NCBI GenBank assembly: GCA_031181345.1
Contig: JAPSLC010000007.1
Span: forward strand, 1-64,000
Origin: Cupriavidus sp.
Lineage (GTDB): Bacteria; Pseudomonadota; Gammaproteobacteria; Burkholderiales; Burkholderiaceae
Direction of reading: 5' to 3'
DNA length: 64,000 nt
Below are positions 59,536 through 64,000 of this stretch, in pieces (position 1 is the stretch's first letter; each line of letters opens with the position of its first letter). The notes beneath the pieces were generated by a model. It did not search any database. It saw only the letters and a list, made by a program, of their open reading frames with translations, and was not told where the DNA came from. A program made the translations under genes and the position numbers.

Positions 59536-61215
59536 TCAGCGCTGCGCCGATTGATCGCCCTTCGCATACACCCGTTCACCAGCCACCCAGGTCTCCAGCA
59601 CCTGAATCTTCCAGATGTCCGCCGGTGCCACCTTGAACAGGTCGCGGTCCACCAGGATGAAGTCGGCCCACTTGCCTTTCTCCAGCGAGCCCAACGTCTT
59701 TTCCTGATGCTGCGCGTACGCGGCATCGAGAGTGAACGCGCGGAATGCCTGCGGCAGGGTCATCGCCTCTTCGGGATGCCAGCCGTTGATCGGGCGGCCT
59801 TCATGGTCGGTGCGCGTGACCGCCGCGTGCAGACCGTAGAACGGATTGGCCGATTCCACCGGGAAATCCGACCCGCCGGCGATCACGGTGCCCTGCTTCA
59901 GGAAGGTCTGCCAGGCGTAGGCGCCCTTGATGCGCTCCTTGCCGATGCGGTCTTCTGCCATGTTCATGTCGCTGGTCGCATGCGTGGGTTGCATCGACGC
60001 AATCAGGTTCAGCTTCTTGAAGCGGGGAATATCGGGCAGCGAAACCACTTGCGCGTGCTCGATCCGATTGCGCAAGTCTCGGCCGCCCACGTCCTTGTAG
60101 GCGACTTCCATGGCGTCGAGCACCTGATGATTGGTCTTGTCGCCGATCGCATGCACATTGACCTGATAGCCGGCTTTCAGCGCGCTCTTCACGTTGGCCT
60201 GCATCGCGGCATCGCTCATGAACAGCAGGCCGCTATGCGCGTGGTCGTCGGTGTAGGGCTCCATCAGTGCGGCGCCGCGGCTGCCGAGCGCGCCGTCGCC
60301 GTAGAGCTTCACGGCGCGCAGGTCGTAGCGGTCGTTGCCGTAACCGATCAGCGGCCCCTTGGCGGACAGCGTCTTGAATTCATCGCCGGTGTCGCGAATC
60401 ATCCCGTAGATGCGCGTGGTCAGCTTGCCCTGGTCGGCGAATTCACGATAGATGCGGTCGTCGGCGACCGTCACGCCGGCATCGCCGACAGACGTCAGGC
60501 CCAACGCATTCAGATGCGCGACGGCCGCGGCCAGCGCGGAGCGGCGATCGTCGTCGGAGTAGGGCGGAATCACGTTGTTGACCAGCGCCATCGCCTTGTC
60601 GATCAGCACGCCGGTCGGATTGCCGTTGGCATCGCGTTCGATACGGCCGCCGGCCGGGTCCTTGGTATCCCGCGTGATGCCGGCCGCCTGCAGCGCCTTG
60701 GTGTTCAGCCAGGCAGCATGGCCATCCACCCGCACCAGCCGCACCGGACGGTCCGATACCGCGGCATCCAGCTCGGCGGCAGTCGGGAAGCGGCCCAGCT
60801 TCCAGTTCACCTGATTCCAGCCATAACCCAGCAGCCACTGACGCTGCGGATTCTTCTGCGCATAGTCGCGGATCTGGCCTTGCGCTTCCTGCAGGCTTTT
60901 CGTTCCCGACAGCGAAATCTCGGTCGTCTTGAAGCCCAGCCGGAACACGTGGCCGTGCGCGTCGATCAGGCCCGGCAGCAGCGTCTTGCCCAGGCCGTCG
61001 ATGCGCTTGGCATCGGGATATTTCGCGCGCAGCGCGGCGGCGTCGCCGGTCTCCAGTACCTTGCCCTGGTCGAACACCAGACCGCTGAAGCTGGCGATCT
61101 TGTCGTTCTGCAACGTGTAGCCCTGTACGGACTCGACCAGCGTGGGAGCGGCGTGCGCATGCACCGCCGCCATGGCGGCCAGTGCGAGCAGACTCGTGCG
61201 GATGGACTTCTTCAA
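59536..61215 (-). CDS. Exported amidohydrolase (YtcJ-like)
   Basis: This 559-residue protein has a signal peptide (ending AHAHAA), an N-terminal metal site LLPGLIDAHGHVFRLG near 79-94 and later family motifs (VNVHAIGDKTNHQVLDAM, RIEHAQVV, GSDFPVE). YtcJ-type enzymes are Zn-dependent hydrolases with broad or unknown amide substrates. Export to the periplasm follows from the leader. ATG 61215 has AGGAG upstream. Confidence 0.9.
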   Translation of the reverse strand: MKKSIRTSLLALAAMAAVHAHAAPTLVESVQGYTLQNDKIASFSGLVFDQGKVLETGDAAALRAKYPDAKRIDGLGKTLLPGLIDAHGHVFRLGFKTTEISLSGTKSLQEAQGQIRDYAQKNPQRQWLLGYGWNQVNWKLGRFPTAAELDAAVSDRPVRLVRVDGHAAWLNTKALQAAGITRDTKDPAGGRIERDANGNPTGVLIDKAMALVNNVIPPYSDDDRRSALAAAVAHLNALGLTSVGDAGVTVADDRIYREFADQGKLTTRIYGMIRDTGDEFKTLSAKGPLIGYGNDRYDLRAVKLYGDGALGSRGAALMEPYTDDHAHSGLLFMSDAAMQANVKSALKAGYQVNVHAIGDKTNHQVLDAMEVAYKDVGGRDLRNRIEHAQVVSLPDIPRFKKLNLIASMQPTHATSDMNMAEDRIGKERIKGAYAWQTFLKQGTVIAGGSDFPVESANPFYGLHAAVTRTDHEGRPINGWHPEEAMTLPQAFRAFTLDAAYAQHQEKTLGSLEKGKWADFILVDRDLFKVAPADIWKIQVLETWVAGERVYAKGDQSAQR

Positions 61216-61430
61216 GATGACTCCTTGTTGTTGTGCTGTGTTTTCTTATGGTGCTGCCGATGACGCCCGGGGGCGGCGCCGATCCACGGCATAGCGCCGC
61301 GAGTCATGGACGGGCGGCGGTCTGCCTTCTGCTCGCCCGCATGACGGGCGGCATCATAAGAGAAAACAGGGGTGCGGGAAAGGCCAAGGGAATGCCCGAC
61401 CGGGAAACGCAGTACCATCGCCATATCACG

Positions 61431-61450
61431 TGCCAAGGAGTGCCAAGGAG
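61431..61450. repeat. Duplicated 10-bp unit containing the ribosome site
   Basis: TGCCAAGGAG occurs twice in tandem just before the VWA gene. The second copy gives AAGGAG at 7 nt from ATG 61457; the first is an extra ribosome site 10 nt earlier. Confidence 0.8.
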
Positions 61451-61456
61451 CGGGGC

Positions 61457-62521
61457 ATGCAGTTTCTCTGGCCACAAATGCTCTGGCTGCTGCTGGGTCT
61501 TCCGCTGCTGGTAGCCGCCTACCTGTACCTGATTGCGCGGCGCAAAAAAGCCGCCTTGCTGTATGCCAGTCTTGCGTTGCCGCGCGCCGCGCTGGGCCGC
61601 AGGCAACGATTGCGGCGTCACATCCCGCCGTTCCTCGTGTTGCTCGCGCTGGGCGTGGCCCTGTTGGCATGCGCCCGACCCACCGCGACCGTCACGCTGC
61701 CGTCCGACACCGTCACGGTGGTGCTCGCCATGGACACGTCCCGCAGCATGGCGGCCGCAGACGTCGCACCCACTCGCATCGCGGCCGCCCAGCAGGCCGC
61801 TCGCGACTTCATCATCGGTTTGCCAGCCAGCGTACGTCTGGGCATCGTGTCCTTTGCTGCCACGGCGACCGTGGTGCTTTCCCCCACCGACAGCCGGCAG
61901 GACATGCTCGACGCGATCGAGCGCTTTCAACTGCAGCACGGCACGGCCACTGGCAGCGGACTGATCCAGGCGCTGGCGGTGCTGTTGCCCGACGATGGCA
62001 TCGACCTGGAGGCGATCATCTTCGGCGGCGAGTCGCTGGCACCCGGCTCCGGCGGCAGATCACTGGCAGAGGCCGCGGCGGCCGAGGCCGTCCGCAAGCG
62101 CGAGCTGGAGCAGCCTTCGGCGAGCCCCGGTTCCTATCGGCACGGCGCGATCATCCTTCTCAGCGATGGCCGCCGCACCACTGGCCCGGACCCTATCGAT
62201 GCCGCCCGCATGGCCGCGCAGCGCGGCGTGCGGGTCTATACCGTGGGCTTCGGTACGCCGCTTGAGGAAGGGGCGCCAGTGCCGGGCCTTTCTTCCCCCG
62301 TGCAACTGGACGAGAGCACCTTGCGGCAGGTCGCGATGCTGACTGATGGGGAGTACTTTCAGGCCAGCTCGGCGGCTGATTTGACGCAGGTTTATCGGCG
62401 GTTGAGTAGCCGGTTGGCGCTGGAGCGGAAGGAGGTTGAGGTCAGTGCGTTGTTGGCGGCGGGGGCGGTGGTGCTGTTGATCTTGGCGTGTGGGTTGTCG
62501 GTGGTTTGGTTTCGGCGGTGA
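61457..62521 (+). CDS. BatA-like VWA-domain membrane protein
   Basis: This 354-residue protein has two N-terminal helices (about 5-25 and 55-75), a VWA domain with a full MIDAS start DTSRSMA near 93, GSGLIQAL and SDGRRTTG, and a C-terminal helix (VSALLAAGAVVLLILACGLSVVWF). BatA proteins act in the cell envelope, often with a MoxR ATPase and a DUF58 protein; neither is seen here. ATG 61457 has AAGGAG 7 nt upstream. Confidence 0.88.
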   Translation: MQFLWPQMLWLLLGLPLLVAAYLYLIARRKKAALLYASLALPRAALGRRQRLRRHIPPFLVLLALGVALLACARPTATVTLPSDTVTVVLAMDTSRSMAAADVAPTRIAAAQQAARDFIIGLPASVRLGIVSFAATATVVLSPTDSRQDMLDAIERFQLQHGTATGSGLIQALAVLLPDDGIDLEAIIFGGESLAPGSGGRSLAEAAAAEAVRKRELEQPSASPGSYRHGAIILLSDGRRTTGPDPIDAARMAAQRGVRVYTVGFGTPLEEGAPVPGLSSPVQLDESTLRQVAMLTDGEYFQASSAADLTQVYRRLSSRLALERKEVEVSALLAAGAVVLLILACGLSVVWFRR

Positions 62522-62735
62522 GGGGAAGCGGGGGCTAGCAGTTCGACTTGTGACATTCTGCGCCTCCCTATGCCGTCGTTCATGCGGTGGTCACAGGCCG
62601 ATTGCGCGCTGGAATGCTATGATCGAACTTAAATTCGACGATGGTTTGAACAAAAAATGAGGCTGCTGACGCATCGTTTTGAGGTGGTGCCCCTCACGAT
62701 AAATAGTGTCAAGTCATAGCCTGGAAATACTCAAA

Positions 62736-62855
62736 ATGATGGATTGGTTCCCTGTAGTCTTTATCGTGTTCAAGGTTCTCGTGCTCGGCACGGGCATGTT
62801 CTTCGCCATCAAGTGGCATTACGACAAGGGAAGAAGGAATGACAAAACCAGCTGA
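62736..62855 (+). CDS. 39-residue membrane peptide
   Basis: The frame ATG 62736 to TGA 62855 encodes MMDWFPVVFIVFKVLVLGTG, then MFFAIKWHYDKGRRNDKTS. It has one hydrophobic helix and a basic tail, which suggests an inner-membrane peptide with its C terminus in the cytoplasm. The ribosome site is weak (TGGAAA). It is short, but its residue pattern and the lack of other genes in this gap favour a real gene. No function is known. Confidence 0.6.
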   Translation: MMDWFPVVFIVFKVLVLGTGMFFAIKWHYDKGRRNDKTS

Positions 62856-63058
62856 CCCTCGCTGAAAGCGGGCAGTTGGCGTGAAGAGGCTAAATTGAAA
62901 ATTGGCGCGAAACATCGGCGCCAAATGTAGACACAAAAATTCGGAGACTGAAGCTGTCACCTGCGCAGTTGCTTCTAATGACCGCTTCTGGCGGGCTCGG
63001 TCGCTGAGCTGCCGCGTTGCTTGGCTCGAGTGGTGGGGATTACTCGCCAGCGGGAAGC

Positions 63059-63577
63059 TTAACGACTGTTCAACCGCCGCAGCAGATCGGCATTTTGGGG
63101 ATGCGATGTGGCCAGTGCTGACACGTCGGCCAGTTCGAATTCGCTGAACTCAAAACCGGGCGCCACCGTGCAACCCGCCAAGGCGTACCCGGCTTCGGTC
63201 GAACCGGGCACTCTTTCGGCGGCAAACCAGCAGCCAGCCGGCACCACGGCCTGGAACACCGCGCCCGGATGCACCAGCGGGTTGCCAAGCCGATGTGTGG
63301 CGAGCGCGCCGTCTGCGGCCAGCCAATGAACATGAATCGGGTCGCCGGCGTAGAAATGCCATGCCTCATCCGCACCGATACGATGCCAAGTTGAGTAAGC
63401 ATCGCCGCACAGCAGGTAGTAGATCGCGGTCGAGGCCGAACGCTCCGCGCCATCGCCAGCGCGCAGCACCCGGGCCGAATCGCGGAAGGTTTCTCGGTAG
63501 AAGCCGCCTTCTGGGTGTGGCACCAGACCAAGTTCGTCAATCAAACGTTGTTGCGGGGTATCCGATGTCGAGGCCAT
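63059..63577 (-). CDS. DUF985 cupin protein
   Basis: This 172-residue protein is a Cupin_5 (DUF985) member: LGLVPHPEGGFYRETFRD, STAIYYLLCGDAYSTWHRIGADEAWHFYAGDPIHVHWL and PGFEFSEFELAD. The fold is a single cupin barrel; its role is unknown. ATG 63577 is used. The frame is open to 63676, but the extension has no family match, and no ribosome site settles the start. Confidence 0.87.
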   Translation of the reverse strand: MASTSDTPQQRLIDELGLVPHPEGGFYRETFRDSARVLRAGDGAERSASTAIYYLLCGDAYSTWHRIGADEAWHFYAGDPIHVHWLAADGALATHRLGNPLVHPGAVFQAVVPAGCWFAAERVPGSTEAGYALAGCTVAPGFEFSEFELADVSALATSHPQNADLLRRLNSR

Positions 63578-64000
63578 GGCGGGATGCGTGCGGTGGAGGA
63601 TGGCGGGCCACCAACTTATCACGGCGCGTTTTAGCGTGCAGGCCATGTGCTTCGTCGTGGCGTTCATCATAATCAAACGGATGCCATGTTACAGGGTTGA
63701 ACCGACACCTGAACGTCCGCCCGGGACGCATATAAGCGGCGGCTTTTGGCCGGAATCGGCCTCCAGCACCAGAGCTCTGCAGTCGCCCCAACGACCCCCG
63801 CGCTCGCTTCTGCTGCGGAGCTCGGAAAACAGGCAAGAGCACCGAGTGCGTCAAGCTAGCCGAGCGACGCACTTTGTTTGGTTGCATGTAAAACCCGCTT
63901 TCGCCGCCACGTTCGATCGATGAAGCCTTCGTTCGCCGCCTGGTGTGTGTTCCAAAGGCCGAATCATCGAGCCCGGTCGAAGCGATCCATCGGTGAACTG
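63578..64000. other. End of window, no gene recognised
   Basis: The last 420 bp have short open frames on both strands, but none has a ribosome site, a family match or a signal peptide. A gene starting beyond the edge cannot be excluded. Confidence 0.35.

Noticed and set aside
58341..59726. A longer 461-residue form of the MBL-fold hydrolase
   Set aside because: The extension crosses a transcription terminator, lacks homology and bypasses a good ribosome site at ATG 59258.

Overview
The window is GC-rich (mostly mid-60s %), with genes packed on both strands. The gene types point to a beta-proteobacterium of the Burkholderiaceae, most like Cupriavidus or Ralstonia: a lipopeptide-siderophore NRPS that starts with a fatty acyl-AMP ligase, Bug-type (TctC) solute-binding proteins, a Tad pilus locus with a DUF3613 protein, and DUF4142 and BON stress proteins. 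This assignment is inference; no rRNA or tRNA gene was seen.

Region 1 (1-12797) is one side of a siderophore island. A truncated NRPS gene (FAAL-ACP-C-A-PCP-E) and a FhuF-like ferric reductase run leftward. A TonB-dependent receptor, a PvdE/SyrD-type peptide exporter, a stand-alone FecR N-terminal domain protein and a FecI-like sigma factor run rightward. Fur-box-like sequences precede the receptor and the sigma factor. The adenylation pocket, read by hand, gives an aspartate-type code, and the epimerisation domain would make it D. This fits cupriachelin/taiwachelin-type siderophores.

Region 2 (12800-25240) holds a zinc alcohol dehydrogenase, several small exported or low-complexity proteins (DUF4142, BON domain), a methyltransferase, a two-partner-secretion transporter with no visible passenger, and two paralogous repeat lipoproteins transcribed away from each other across a palindrome-rich intergenic region.

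Region 3 (25490-38374) is a complete-looking Tad pilus locus in the order flp-cpaA-tadE-cpaB-cpaC-cpaE-cpaF-tadB-tadC-tadD-DUF3613-tadG, followed by a sigma-54 activator. A dispersed palindromic repeat sits inside the 5' coding region of tadD.

Region 4 (38394-41064) is accessory: a two-gene operon of an unknown protein and an XRE regulator behind two tandem LexA boxes, then a hipBA toxin-antitoxin pair with its own inverted-repeat operator.

Region 5 (41090-64000) contains a second TonB receptor behind a strong Fur box, and then catabolic and housekeeping genes. These include mmsA with a LysR regulator, a Bug protein/CoA-transferase/LysR set, an LLM flavin oxidoreductase, an MFS transporter, and a LacI-regulated divergent cluster (cupin dioxygenase, SnoaL-like protein and Bug protein facing VOC protein, SDR and LacI) with two identical 14-bp operators 101 bp apart. 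After these come a lower-GC membrane protein of unknown function, a metallo-beta-lactamase-fold hydrolase, an exported amidohydrolase, a BatA-like VWA protein, a 39-residue membrane peptide and a DUF985 cupin.
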